DNA of 33,668 bases. It comes from Rhizobiaceae bacterium. GTDB taxonomy: Bacteria > Pseudomonadota > Alphaproteobacteria > Rhizobiales > Rhizobiaceae. The notes below the pieces were generated by a model. That model was given only the letters and a program-made list of their open reading frames with translations. It was not told the DNA's origin and did no database searches. Positions 15,705 to 23,999 of the stretch are shown here, in pieces. The stretch lies in assembly GCA_028279875.1 (NCBI GenBank), contig JANQMU010000101.1, positions 1 through 33,668 of the forward strand, read 5' to 3'. How positions within the stretch are numbered: position 1 is the first letter of the stretch; every line of letters starts with the position of its first letter. A program made the translations under genes and the position numbers.

Positions 15705-17309
15705 ATGAAACCATGGGCGACGATTTTGATCATGCTTTGCATCGGTCCGGCATCGGCCCTTGCGGCGCAGACGGCGCCGGATGATGGCGGTCTTCACCTG
15801 GCGGTCCTGCAGGACGATATCGACGCCATCGAGCGGCATATCGCAGCCGGGTCCGACCTCGACGCAAAGGACGCGTTCGGCTCGACCCCGCTGACCCTTG
15901 CCACGACATTCGACCGGACCGATGCGGCCCGGCTGCTGATCGGCGCCGGCGCGGACCTTGAGTTGCGCGACCGGGAAGGCTCGGCGCCGCTGCACATCGC
16001 TGCGTTGCTGGGGCGTGTGGACATCGCCGAGGCGCTGCTGGACGCCGGCGCTGACCGTCAGTCGCGCAATGGCGGCGGCGCCACCGCCTTCGACATCGCG
16101 GCTTCACCGATTGCCGATGATGAAGGCCTGTTCGATCAACTGAGCACAGCGCTCGGTCCCCTGGGGCTGGCGCTGGAACGCCCGGCGATTGCCGCCGCGC
16201 GGCCCCGGATCGCGCAATGGCTGAGACCGGATGAGCAGGTGCTCGCCGCCGTCGATTACCGGCCACCGGCGGCGGGCGACTGGCCGGTCTCCGCGCCCGC
16301 CGAGCAGGGTCTCGACCCGGCGCTGGTGGCCGAGTTCTATCACGATGCGGCGGCGCTGGAGACGCTTCACAGCCTGCTGGTGATCAGGAATGGCCAACTC
16401 ATCGCGGAAGACTATTTCAACGCCGGGTCGGCGTCCCACAAGGCATCGCTGCAATCGGCGTCGAAAAGCATCTATTCGGCCCTCGTCGGCCTGGCGCTGG
16501 AAGACGGCTGTCTGACCGATCTGGATCGCACAATGGTGACATTCCTGCCGGATGATGCGGCCTCGCCGGCCGATGAACGAAAACACGCCATCACCATCCG
16601 CGACATGTTGCAGATGCGTGCCGGCTATCCTTGGGAGGAGACGGACCCGGCGCTGTGGCAAACCTTTCTCGAGGGCGACTATCTACCGCTTGTCGATGCC
16701 GTTCAACTCACCGGCGATCCGGGGGCGGGGTTCCAGTACAGCAATCTGACGACCCACTGGCTCGGCGTCGTCGTGTCGCATGCCTGCGACACGGACCTCC
16801 CGGCCTTTGCCGAGCGCCGTCTTTTCGAGCCGATCGGCATCGAATCCGGCGAATGGTGGCAGGACCGATACGGATATTACTATGCCCTGCTGCACATGAC
16901 GGCGCGGGATGCCGCGCGCTTCGGCCAGCTCTATCTCGATGACGGCCGGTATCGGGGGCGGCAGGTGATCCCGGCCGCCTGGGTGCGGGACTCCTTGGAG
17001 GCCCACTCACCCGATGCCTGGCGCACGCAGATGAACAGGCAGACGCTCGGGCGTTATCTCAGGAATGTCGGTTATGGCTATCAATGGTGGTCGGGTTCGG
17101 TCGGCGCTCATGAGGTCGATTTCGCCTGGGGCCATGGCGGGCAGTTGATCGTCCTCATCCCCGCGCTGGACATGATCGTCGTTGCCACAGCCGAGCCGTT
17201 TTTCATGCAGCATGACGAAGAAGCCTGGCGCCATGAAAGGGCGAATATCAATCTTGTCGGCAAGTTCATCGCGTCCCTGCCGACGGCCGGGCAGGGCGCC
17301 TCGCCATGA
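15705..17309 (+). CDS. Exported serine hydrolase with N-terminal ankyrin repeats
   Basis: The 534-aa protein starts with a signal peptide (MKPWATIL..., cleavage near ALAAQ, residue 21). About three ankyrin repeats follow (residues 28-135; GSTPLTLA and GSAPLHIAA are typical). The rest is a class C beta-lactamase/DD-peptidase-fold domain (about 200-525) with all three active-site motifs: Ser251-Ala-Ser-Lys254, Tyr345-Ser-Asn347 and His477-Gly-Gly479. It should be a periplasmic esterase, amidase or peptidase; a true beta-lactamase is possible but unsupported. The start is set by GGAGGG at 15692-15697. Fusing ankyrin repeats to this hydrolase fold is unusual and suggests a protein partner or an inhibitory role for the repeats. 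Confidence 0.85.
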   Translation: MKPWATILIMLCIGPASALAAQTAPDDGGLHLAVLQDDIDAIERHIAAGSDLDAKDAFGSTPLTLATTFDRTDAARLLIGAGADLELRDREGSAPLHIAALLGRVDIAEALLDAGADRQSRNGGGATAFDIAASPIADDEGLFDQLSTALGPLGLALERPAIAAARPRIAQWLRPDEQVLAAVDYRPPAAGDWPVSAPAEQGLDPALVAEFYHDAAALETLHSLLVIRNGQLIAEDYFNAGSASHKASLQSASKSIYSALVGLALEDGCLTDLDRTMVTFLPDDAASPADERKHAITIRDMLQMRAGYPWEETDPALWQTFLEGDYLPLVDAVQLTGDPGAGFQYSNLTTHWLGVVVSHACDTDLPAFAERRLFEPIGIESGEWWQDRYGYYYALLHMTARDAARFGQLYLDDGRYRGRQVIPAAWVRDSLEAHSPDAWRTQMNRQTLGRYLRNVGYGYQWWSGSVGAHEVDFAWGHGGQLIVLIPALDMIVVATAEPFFMQHDEEAWRHERANINLVGKFIASLPTAGQGASP

Positions 17310-17389
17310 ATGCGCTTTTGCCAAAACCGGCTTCTCCTGTATGTCTGTCATGAAAGATCCGTGCTGACCCAACCGGGAAAGAACACCCC

Positions 17390-18364
17390 ATGAAAGCGAT
17401 CCGTGCCCATTCCTTCGGCGGCCCCGAGGTCCTGCAGATCGAGGAGGTCGACGATCCGGTTCCGGGTCCCGATGAAGTCGTCATCGACGTGCGCGCCGCG
17501 GCCGTCAATCCGGCGGACACCTATATGCGCAGCGGAACCTATGCGATCGAGCCGGACTTGCCCTATACGCCCGGCGGCGATGCGGGCGGTGTCGTCTCGG
17601 CGGTCGGGGACAACGTCAAGGGCTTTGCGGTCGGCGACGATGTCTTCGTCGGAACAGCGCTGAGCTTCGATCTCACCGGCTGTTATGCCGAGAAGGTCAA
17701 GCGCAAGGCAAGCGAAGTGCTGCCTCTGCCGGCCGGTGTCAGCCATGCGCAGGCGGCCACCTTCGGCGTGTCCTATCCCACGGCCCATTATGCGCTTTTC
17801 GAACGCGGCGGGGGCAAGCCGAGCGAGACGGTGTTCATCCACGGCGCCAGCGGCTCCGTCGGCACTGCGGCCATCCAGCTGGCCAAACGGGCCGGACTGA
17901 ACGTGATCGGCAGTGGCGGCACGCAAAAGGGCCTCGACCTGATCCGCGCCCAGGGCGCGGACCATGTGGTCGACCACACGCAGGAGGGCTATCTCGACGA
18001 GGTGACGCAGGCGACCGGCGGCAAGGGGCCGGAGCTGATCCTGGAGATGCTGGCCAATGTCAATCTCGCCGCCGATCTGGACCTCGTCGCCAAATATGGC
18101 CGGATCGTCGTCATCGGCAATCGCGGAGAAATCACCATTTCGCCGCGTGTGGCTATGATGAAGGAACTCGATATCCGCGGCATTGCCCTGTGGAACGTGA
18201 CGGCCGAGCAGATGGCACCGATTATGCAGGACATCCTGGCCGGGGCCGCCAACGGCACGTTGCGGCCCGTCATCGGCCGCGAAATGCCGCTGGCCGAAGC
18301 CGCCGCATCCCATGTCGCGGTGCTGGAATCAGGGATCGGCGGAAAGATCGTTCTGGTTCCTTAA
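17390..18364 (+). CDS. NAD(P)H:quinone oxidoreductase-like MDR-family reductase
   Basis: The 324-aa protein is a zinc-free medium-chain reductase of the zeta-crystallin/quinone oxidoreductase type. Its GroES-like N-terminal domain has AVNPADTYMRSGTY (38-51). The Rossmann nucleotide site HGASGSVG is at 151-158 and is followed by AIQLAK. No structural-zinc Cys cluster is seen. Such enzymes reduce quinones or alpha,beta-unsaturated carbonyls with NADPH; the substrate here is unknown. It is co-directional with the serine hydrolase 80 bp upstream and converges on xseA with a 13-bp gap. Confidence 0.82.
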   Translation: MKAIRAHSFGGPEVLQIEEVDDPVPGPDEVVIDVRAAAVNPADTYMRSGTYAIEPDLPYTPGGDAGGVVSAVGDNVKGFAVGDDVFVGTALSFDLTGCYAEKVKRKASEVLPLPAGVSHAQAATFGVSYPTAHYALFERGGGKPSETVFIHGASGSVGTAAIQLAKRAGLNVIGSGGTQKGLDLIRAQGADHVVDHTQEGYLDEVTQATGGKGPELILEMLANVNLAADLDLVAKYGRIVVIGNRGEITISPRVAMMKELDIRGIALWNVTAEQMAPIMQDILAGAANGTLRPVIGREMPLAEAAASHVAVLESGIGGKIVLVP

Positions 18365-18377
18365 AGCCAGACGTGCT

Positions 18378-19952
18378 TCAGAACAGGCTGCCCTGGTCTC
18401 CGCTGGTCTTCTTCGGTACCTTTGCCGCGGCCTTCTGCGGCGGTTTCGCCTTGCCGCCGGCGGTCACCGCATCGACCCGTCCATCGGCGAATTCCATCGA
18501 CACGGCATCGCCCGACGCCAGCAGCGCGGCCCGGTCGACGACATTGTCCGTTGCGTTGCGAACCACCGCATAGCCGCGATTGAGCACGTTGCGGTAGGAC
18601 ATCGAATTGAGCAGGCGCGCCGCTTCGCCTACCTGGCGCCGCCGCCGCTCCGCATGCAGCGCGGTGATCTCGTCGGACCGCCTGGCCAGCACCGCCAGCC
18701 GCTCGCGGCCGCGGCTGATCCGGTCGGCCGCCGGGCGCAGGGTCAGCCGCGCCGCGACATTGGAAAGCCTTGCCGCCAGCCGGTCGCGCAGACGCTCATT
18801 GTGGCGTTCGCTGCGCGCCGCCAGTTCCATCACCCGCTGGCGTTTTTCGACGACGCGCCGCTGCAGCGTTGCCGGTGTCAGCCGCGCCGCCCGGCGCTCG
18901 AAAAGCTGCCTTTTGCCCGCCGTGTTGAGCTGCAGCGCTTTGCCGAGCCCGCCGGCGGCCTCATCGAACCGCCGCCGCGGCAGCGCCAGCAGAGCATCGA
19001 TCGAGGGCAGGGCGCGGGCCAGCGCCCTGAGCTCCTGGCGGTTGCCGTCGAGGGACCGGGTCGTCGCGCCGGAAAGGCGCGCGCCGAGAGTCGCAAGGTC
19101 GGCTTCAAGCTCGGCCTTGACGGGCACCGCCATTTCCGCCGCCCCGGTCGGCGTCGGCGCCCGCACATCGGCGGCGTGATCGAGCAGGGTCCAGTCGGTT
19201 TCATGGCCGACCGCGGAAATCAGCGGGATGTCGCTGTCCGCCGCCGCGCGCACCACCGCCTCGTCGTTGAATCCCCACAGATCCTCCAGGCTGCCGCCGC
19301 CCCGCGCCACGATCAGCACGTCGGGCCGGGCGATCGGACCGCCGACCGGCATGGCGTTGAAGCCGTTGATCGCGCCGGCGACCTCATCGCCGCTGGTTTC
19401 GCCCTGCACGCGCACCGGCCAGACGATGACATGCACCGGAAACCGGTCGGCAATGCGATGCAGAATATCGCGGATAACCGCCCCGGTCGGCGACGTGACG
19501 ACGCCGATCACCCGCGGCATGTGCGGCAGAAGCTGTTTGCGCGCCTCGTCGAACAGACCCTCCGCGGCAAGCTTCCTGCGCCGCTCTTCCAGCAGCGCCA
19601 TCAGCGCGCCGGCACCGGCCGGTTCCAGCGAGTCGATGACGATCTGGTATTTCGACGAGCCCGGATAGGTCGTGACCTTGCCGGTGGCGATCATCTCCAT
19701 GCCTTCTTCGGGCTTGAATTTGAGCTTCGAGAAAACCCCGCGCCAGATCACCGCCTCGATCCGCGCCCGGTCGTCCTTGAGGGAAAAATAGGCGTGCCCC
19801 GAGGAGTGCGGTCCGCGATAGCCCGAAATCTCGCCGCGGATGCGTACTCGGCCGAACGCGTCCTCGACGGTGCGCTTGATGGATCCGGATATCTCGCTGA
19901 CCGAATATTCCGCGATATTGCTGTGCGAATCGCTCTTGGGTGACGCCATCAT
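18378..19952 (-). CDS. xseA: Exodeoxyribonuclease VII large subunit (XseA)
   Basis: Large catalytic subunit of exonuclease VII, which degrades single-stranded DNA in both directions in repair. The 524-aa protein has the N-terminal OB-fold (about residues 12-110; VRGEISGYRGPHSSGHAYF) and the XseA catalytic region. Family motifs visible are GVVTSPTGAVIRDILHR, RGGGSLEDLWGFNDE and SAVGHETDWTL, then a long helical region and a Lys/Pro-rich tail. Alphaproteobacterial XseA is of this length. Tandem ATGs at 19952 and 19949 are equivalent candidates. The small subunit gene is not in the window. This is a housekeeping gene flanked by accessory DNA. Confidence 0.95.
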   Translation of the reverse strand: MMASPKSDSHSNIAEYSVSEISGSIKRTVEDAFGRVRIRGEISGYRGPHSSGHAYFSLKDDRARIEAVIWRGVFSKLKFKPEEGMEMIATGKVTTYPGSSKYQIVIDSLEPAGAGALMALLEERRRKLAAEGLFDEARKQLLPHMPRVIGVVTSPTGAVIRDILHRIADRFPVHVIVWPVRVQGETSGDEVAGAINGFNAMPVGGPIARPDVLIVARGGGSLEDLWGFNDEAVVRAAADSDIPLISAVGHETDWTLLDHAADVRAPTPTGAAEMAVPVKAELEADLATLGARLSGATTRSLDGNRQELRALARALPSIDALLALPRRRFDEAAGGLGKALQLNTAGKRQLFERRAARLTPATLQRRVVEKRQRVMELAARSERHNERLRDRLAARLSNVAARLTLRPAADRISRGRERLAVLARRSDEITALHAERRRRQVGEAARLLNSMSYRNVLNRGYAVVRNATDNVVDRAALLASGDAVSMEFADGRVDAVTAGGKAKPPQKAAAKVPKKTSGDQGSLF

Positions 19953-19978
19953 GGACCTATAGCGCCCCGGGCGGGGCC

Positions 19979-20941
19979 TTACCAGCTTGGAAACATCAGG
20001 CCGTTCGGCGCACGGCTGACACCGGCGCGGTTGGGCAGGCTCCCGTCTGCCTCGTCATCGGCGCCCGAGGGTGCCAGATTGTCGAGGCTTGCCGCGATGT
20101 GATCGGTCAGGGCGTCCATCAGCGCCGTCGGGACGCCGGGCCTGCGGATCATGCCGATTTCAGCCGGCGGCAGTTCCGGATAGCCGTCCTGGGTGGTGAG
20201 GATCCGCATGCCTGGGCGCAGCGCCGACTCGGGCAGCAGCGACACGGCAAGGCCGGCCAGCACGGCCGAGGCGATGACCGTCGAGGACCAGCTCGTAAAC
20301 AGGATCGCATAGTCGCGCCCGACCGAATCGAGCGCTGCACATCCCACCTGCCGCCAGTCGCAGTTGCACCGGCCGACGGCCAGCGGAACCGGCGTTTCCT
20401 GATGCACGGAATGGGCCATCGACGTCACCCAGAACAACGGTTCGGTGCGCAGCATCTGCGAATGGCGAACCTTCGGATTGTGCGTTACCAACGCGATATC
20501 GAGTTCGTTGCGGGCGAGCTTTTCAACCAGGTCGCGCGATGGTTCGCAGACAATGCTCAACTCGACATTCGGGTTGGTCTTGGCAAAGCGCGCAATGATG
20601 TCGGGCATGTATCTGTCGGCATAATCATCGGGCGTGCCCAGCCGGATCGTGCCCGCCAGGGCCTCCTCGTCGAAGGCGGCCAGGGTCTCGTTGTTGAGCC
20701 GCACCATGCGCCGGGCAAAGGCCAGCAGCCGCTCGCCGTCGCTGGTCAGCCGATTGATCCGGCCGTCCTTGCGGAACAGCTCCCGGTCGATCCTTTCCTC
20801 CAGCCGCCGCATCTGCATCGAGACGGCCGACTGGGTCTTGTTCACCTCGCTGGCAGCGCGGGTGAAGCTGCCGCTGTCGATGATGGCAATGAAGGTTCTG
20901 AGTTGATCGATATCGAGCGGAGCAGCCATGAATCGGTCCAT
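19979..20941 (-). CDS. LysR-family transcriptional regulator
   Basis: The 320-aa regulator has a classic LysR N-terminal winged helix (LDIDQLRTFIAIIDSGSFTRAA, with SAVSMQMRRLEERI as recognition helix and linker start) and a periplasmic-binding-like effector domain (about residues 95-290). A C-terminal tail of about 30 polar residues is extra. The start may be the ATG at 20941 or the one at 20929; neither has a strong Shine-Dalgarno. It is divergent from a DUF1127 gene, an arrangement that recurs in alphaproteobacteria as far as I recall, so that gene is a candidate target. The effector is unknown. Confidence 0.88.
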   Translation of the reverse strand: MDRFMAAPLDIDQLRTFIAIIDSGSFTRAASEVNKTQSAVSMQMRRLEERIDRELFRKDGRINRLTSDGERLLAFARRMVRLNNETLAAFDEEALAGTIRLGTPDDYADRYMPDIIARFAKTNPNVELSIVCEPSRDLVEKLARNELDIALVTHNPKVRHSQMLRTEPLFWVTSMAHSVHQETPVPLAVGRCNCDWRQVGCAALDSVGRDYAILFTSWSSTVIASAVLAGLAVSLLPESALRPGMRILTTQDGYPELPPAEIGMIRRPGVPTALMDALTDHIAASLDNLAPSGADDEADGSLPNRAGVSRAPNGLMFPSW

Positions 20942-20955
20942 CAAAAAAACTGATA

Positions 20956-20967
20956 TTTAATATTAAA
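20956..20967. promoter_or_regulatory. AT palindrome in the lysR/DUF1127 divergent promoter region
   Basis: TTTAATATTAAA is a perfect 12-bp palindrome 15 bp upstream of the lysR start, inside an AT-rich patch (20941-21000) that contrasts with its surroundings. It is a plausible LysR autoregulatory site. The rest of the 199-bp gap up to the DUF1127 gene must hold that gene's promoter, but I cannot assign boxes. Confidence 0.35.
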
Positions 20968-21140
20968 AACATTCACTGGATTAATTAGTCAAGCTTTGAA
21001 AAGATCAATTTGCCCGACGTCCCCGGACGCGGCAGCGGCGTGTTTCCCAAATACTCCAAACCCTTTGATCGGTGAAACGCGCCGCGAGCACAGCAACCCG
21101 TCCGCAAGCTGATAGGGCGGGTTCGGAAAGGAGAGACGAA

Positions 21141-21416
21141 ATGACCAGCATCGACCCCAGCTTGAACCTTGGCGCCACCCGTAATCAGACTTTTGGAGCG
21201 GCATCGATCCGCGGCTTTCTCGTCTCCCTGGTGAGGCGCTACCGCAACCGCCGGGCGGTGATCTCACTGTCCGAATTTAACGATCTGCAGCTTGCCGATA
21301 TCGGCCTGACCCGCAAGGACCTCAACCGCGCGATGCGCGGCGGCATGTTCGCCGACCACTCGAGGGAACTCGCCCGCACGGCGCTGTTGCGCCGGTCGGG
21401 AATGTATCTGCCATAG
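21141..21416 (+). CDS. DUF1127 domain-containing small protein
   Basis: The 91-aa product ends with a DUF1127-type helix pair: RRAVISLSEFNDLQLADIGLTRKDL, split around residues 35-60, with the diagnostic L-x-D-I-G-L-T-R pattern. DUF1127 proteins are short, Arg-rich and abundant in alphaproteobacteria. Some bind RNA or affect phosphate and carbon metabolism and small-RNA turnover, but the role of this one is unknown. The start at 21141 follows AAGGAGA and is preferred to the longer open frame beginning at 21072. It is divergent from lysR and followed by a strong terminator. Confidence 0.82.
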   Translation: MTSIDPSLNLGATRNQTFGAASIRGFLVSLVRRYRNRRAVISLSEFNDLQLADIGLTRKDLNRAMRGGMFADHSRELARTALLRRSGMYLP

Positions 21417-21473
21417 GCCGTCCGGGTCTGCTTCCCAGCTCCCCAGCGGGCACCAACCTTTGCCCGCCCCCTG

Positions 21474-21507
21474 CCCGGCGTCTGCAGCAAGCAGACGCCG
21501 GGTTTTT
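21474..21507 (+). terminator. Rho-independent terminator after the DUF1127 gene
   Basis: A perfect 12-bp GC-rich stem (21474-21485 with 21491-21502) closes a 5-nt AGCAA loop and runs straight into TTTTT (21503-21507). This is the clearest intrinsic terminator in the window. It ends the DUF1127 transcript and separates it from the converging sugar-acid operon. Confidence 0.9.
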
Positions 21508-21589
21508 CGCCAGGGCGAGCTTCACCTTCACAGAAGCATTTTCGACCTCTTGAAATCCGGCCGATCCGCAGCCGGAAGAAGAGGTTGAG

Positions 21590-22345
21590 TCAGATCGTGA
21601 TACCGCCATCGACATTGATTGCCTGCCCGGTGACGAAGCTCGCTTCGTCGGAGGCGAGAAAGGCACAGAGCGCGGCGATTTCCTCCGGCGTGCCGAGGCG
21701 TCCGGCCGGTTGGCGATCCAGGAAATACTGGGTGGCCGCTTCCATGCTGCCAAGCTCCTCGGCAAGTTCGGCCATGCGGCCTTTGAGGGACGGCGAGTCG
21801 ACCGTGCCCGGACAGACCGCGTTGCAGCGTATGCGCTGATCGAGATAATCGGCGGCCATGGCCTTGGTCAGGCCCAAAACGCCGCCCTTGGCCGCACCGT
21901 AGGCGGCCCGTTTGGGAAAGCCCTTGATCGACGAGGCGAGCGACGCGATCGTGATGATGCTGCCGCCATGGGCCTTCATCTTCGGCACGACTGCACCCAG
22001 CACGATATAGGCGCTGTCCAGCGTCACATTTATCGATCGGCGCCACGCCTCCGGCGGACATTCCTCGATATTGCCGTGATGCACATAGCCGACGGCATGC
22101 ACCAGCACATCGATGCGCTCGAAGGGTGCGACATAGGCGGCGACGGCCTCCGGATCCGTTGCATCAAGCCGGGTCGTCGAAGCAAAGTCCGCGCCGGTAA
22201 GGCCGTCGGCATTCACATCCGAGGCGTGAACCGTGGCGCCTTCGCCGGCCAGTCGCTCGGCGGTGGCGCGACCAATGCCCTGTGCAGCGGCGGTAACCAG
22301 CGCAACCTTGCCCTTCAGCCGCCTCGAAAGGTCGATATCCATCAT
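21590..22345 (-). CDS. SDR-family dehydrogenase (DHRS6-like; 2-keto-3-deoxy-sugar-acid dehydrogenase candidate)
   Basis: The 251-aa short-chain dehydrogenase has the nucleotide motif TAAAQGIG (18-25) and catalytic Ser135, Tyr149 and Lys153. Its IRCNAVCPGTVDSPSL stretch and TAAAQGIG are hallmarks of the DHRS6/BDH2 group. Bacterial relatives are annotated as 2-keto-3-deoxy-L-fuconate dehydrogenase or 3-hydroxybutyrate dehydrogenase. The start is placed at 22345, giving a normal SDR N-terminus after GAGGATCGGGG; the frame is open further upstream without support. It is the last gene of the five-gene minus-strand operon, 44 bp after the other SDR. With the FAH-family hydrolase it may oxidise a sugar acid, but substrate order is inferred. 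Confidence 0.8.
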   Translation of the reverse strand: MMDIDLSRRLKGKVALVTAAAQGIGRATAERLAGEGATVHASDVNADGLTGADFASTTRLDATDPEAVAAYVAPFERIDVLVHAVGYVHHGNIEECPPEAWRRSINVTLDSAYIVLGAVVPKMKAHGGSIITIASLASSIKGFPKRAAYGAAKGGVLGLTKAMAADYLDQRIRCNAVCPGTVDSPSLKGRMAELAEELGSMEAATQYFLDRQPAGRLGTPEEIAALCAFLASDEASFVTGQAINVDGGITI

Positions 22346-22389
22346 CCCGAACCCCCGATCCTCATGTTTCGATCCAGCCCCAACCCGTC

Positions 22390-23139
22390 CTAATAGGTCG
22401 CCCGTCCGCCCGACAGGTCGAACACGCCGCCTGTGGTGAAGGAGTTTTCCGCCGAGCACATCCAGCAGATCATGGCGGCAATCTCGTCGACGGTGACAAA
22501 CCGTCCGCGTGGGATCTTCGACAGCATGTAATCGATGAATTCCTGGCTGACCTGGTCGAGGATCCGCGTCTTCGCGGTCGCCGGCGTCACGCAATTGACG
22601 CCAATGTCATGGGCGGCCAGTTCCTTGCCGAGCGATTTGGTCAGGGCGATGACGGCCGCCTTGGAGGCCGAATAGGCCGAAGCGTTCGGGTTGCCCTCTT
22701 TTCCGGCGATCGAGGCGACATTGACGATCCGCCCGTAATTCCTTTCGATCATGCCCGGCACCACGGCCTTGCAGCAGTGAAAAATGCCGTCGAGATTGAC
22801 CCTCTGCACCTGGCGCCAGGCCTCCACCGGGTAGTCGACCAGCGTATGGGTCGGACCGGCTATGCCGGCGCTGTTGACCAGCACGTCGATGCTGCCGAAC
22901 CGCGCCAGCGTATCCGCCGCGGCCTTTTCGACGCTGGCGAAATCGCCGACATCGACGGCGCAGTAGAGCAGATTGTCCGGCGGCAATGCCTTCAGGCCGG
23001 TCTCGGGCGTGCTGATATCCTGATCCCAGATCGCCGCGCTGGCGCCCGAGTCGATCAGTCGCCGGATCACGCCGGCGCCGATACCGTTGGCACCGCCGGT
23101 AACGACCGCAGTCCTGCCGGTGAAATCGTAGCTGTTCAT
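22390..23139 (-). CDS. SDR-family dehydrogenase (LRA5/sugar-acid dehydrogenase-like)
   Basis: The 249-aa SDR has VTGGANGIG (13-21), NSAG (89-92), catalytic Ser143, Tyr156 and Lys160, and ends in LSGGRATY. That ending recalls dehydrogenases of L-rhamnose/L-fucose acid pathways (2-keto-3-deoxy-L-rhamnonate 4-dehydrogenase type). NAD(H) preference cannot be settled by eye. Its ATG overlaps the stop of the upstream FAH-family gene (ATGA), so the two are translationally coupled. In the diketo pathway such a dehydrogenase makes the 2,4-diketo acid that the hydrolase cleaves, which fits this pairing. Confidence 0.8.
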   Translation of the reverse strand: MNSYDFTGRTAVVTGGANGIGAGVIRRLIDSGASAAIWDQDISTPETGLKALPPDNLLYCAVDVGDFASVEKAAADTLARFGSIDVLVNSAGIAGPTHTLVDYPVEAWRQVQRVNLDGIFHCCKAVVPGMIERNYGRIVNVASIAGKEGNPNASAYSASKAAVIALTKSLGKELAAHDIGVNCVTPATAKTRILDQVSQEFIDYMLSKIPRGRFVTVDEIAAMICWMCSAENSFTTGGVFDLSGGRATY

Positions 23140-23999
23140 GTCACCGCCTCCGCATAGGGGACCACCGTCTGGCGCTGTTCTCCCAGCCCCTCGACACCGA
23201 GGGTCACCCGATCGCCGACGGCAAGGAATGTCGGCGGCTTCATGCCCGATCCGACACCGGGCGGCGTGCCGGTGCAGATCAGGTCGCCCGGCTCCAGCCT
23301 GCAGAATTCACTCATATAGGAGATGATGGTCCTGACGTCGAAGATCATGTTCGACGTGTTGCCCGCCTGCATGCGCCGGCCGTTGACATCGAGCCACATG
23401 GAAAGGTCCTGAACATCCGGCACCGCGTCCGGCGTCACCAGCCAGGGCCCGGTCGGGCAGAAATTGGGAAAGCTCTTGCCCTTGACCCACTGGCCGCCGC
23501 GCTCGAGCTGCCAGGCCCGTTCCGACACGTCATTGACCACAACGAACCCGGCGACGTGATCCATCGCCTTGTCCGCTGTCACCGCCAGCGTCGTTTTGCC
23601 GATGACGATCCCCAGCTCGACCTCCCAGTCGAGCTTGGTCATGCTGTCTGAATAGAGGATATCGTCATGCGGCCCGCAATAGGTCGCGGACGATTTGTTG
23701 AACAGGATCGGCTCGGCCGGAATGTCCATGCCGGCTTCGGCGGCATGATCGGAATAGTTCAGGCCGATGCACCAGATATTGCGCGGCTGCGCCACCGGCG
23801 GGGCGATCCGTTGGTCGGTCATCTCGACCGGGGGCAGGGAGGTGAGATCGGCGGCGCGCAACGCCGCCAGCAGCTCCGGGCCGAGTGTCTGTGGCCCGAA
23901 ATCGTCGACAATGGCCGAGACATCGCGTGCCTTGCCACTGTCATCGACGATGCAGGGAATCTTTTTTCCGTCGCGTGGACCCAGTCGCATCAGTTTCAT
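23136..23999 (-). CDS. Fumarylacetoacetase-family hydrolase (2,4-diketo-3-deoxy-sugar-acid hydrolase-like)
   Basis: The 287-aa protein has the FAH C-terminal domain (about residues 72-282): CIGLNYSDHA, metal ligands Glu126 and Glu128 in DWEVELG, Asp157 in VVNDVSER, GGQWVKGKSF, and TGTPPGVG. It closely recalls enzymes annotated as ureidoglycolate lyase that are really L-2,4-diketo-3-deoxyfuconate/rhamnonate hydrolases, which give pyruvate plus a hydroxy acid. The start at 23999 overlaps the enolase stop by ATGA and is preferred to the frame-open position 24029. It sits between the enolase paralogue and the SDR genes in a coupled operon. Acylpyruvase activity on another diketo acid is an alternative. 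Confidence 0.82.
   Translation of the reverse strand: MKLMRLGPRDGKKIPCIVDDSGKARDVSAIVDDFGPQTLGPELLAALRAADLTSLPPVEMTDQRIAPPVAQPRNIWCIGLNYSDHAAEAGMDIPAEPILFNKSSATYCGPHDDILYSDSMTKLDWEVELGIVIGKTTLAVTADKAMDHVAGFVVVNDVSERAWQLERGGQWVKGKSFPNFCPTGPWLVTPDAVPDVQDLSMWLDVNGRRMQAGNTSNMIFDVRTIISYMSEFCRLEPGDLICTGTPPGVGSGMKPPTFLAVGDRVTLGVEGLGEQRQTVVPYAEAVT

Noticed and set aside
15705..17309. Antibiotic-resistance beta-lactamase
   Set aside because: The SxxK/YxN/HGG set is shared with esterases and DD-peptidases. The ankyrin fusion and the context give no support for drug hydrolysis.
18312..19943. 543-codon plus-strand open frame opposite xseA
   Set aside because: It is antisense to a clear XseA, has low-complexity Arg/His/Pro-rich translation with no recognisable motif, and reflects GC-rich codon bias on the real strand.
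19940..20953. 337-codon plus-strand frame opposite lysR
   Set aside because: The LysR reading on the other strand has an intact helix-turn-helix and effector domain; this frame has no recognisable motif.
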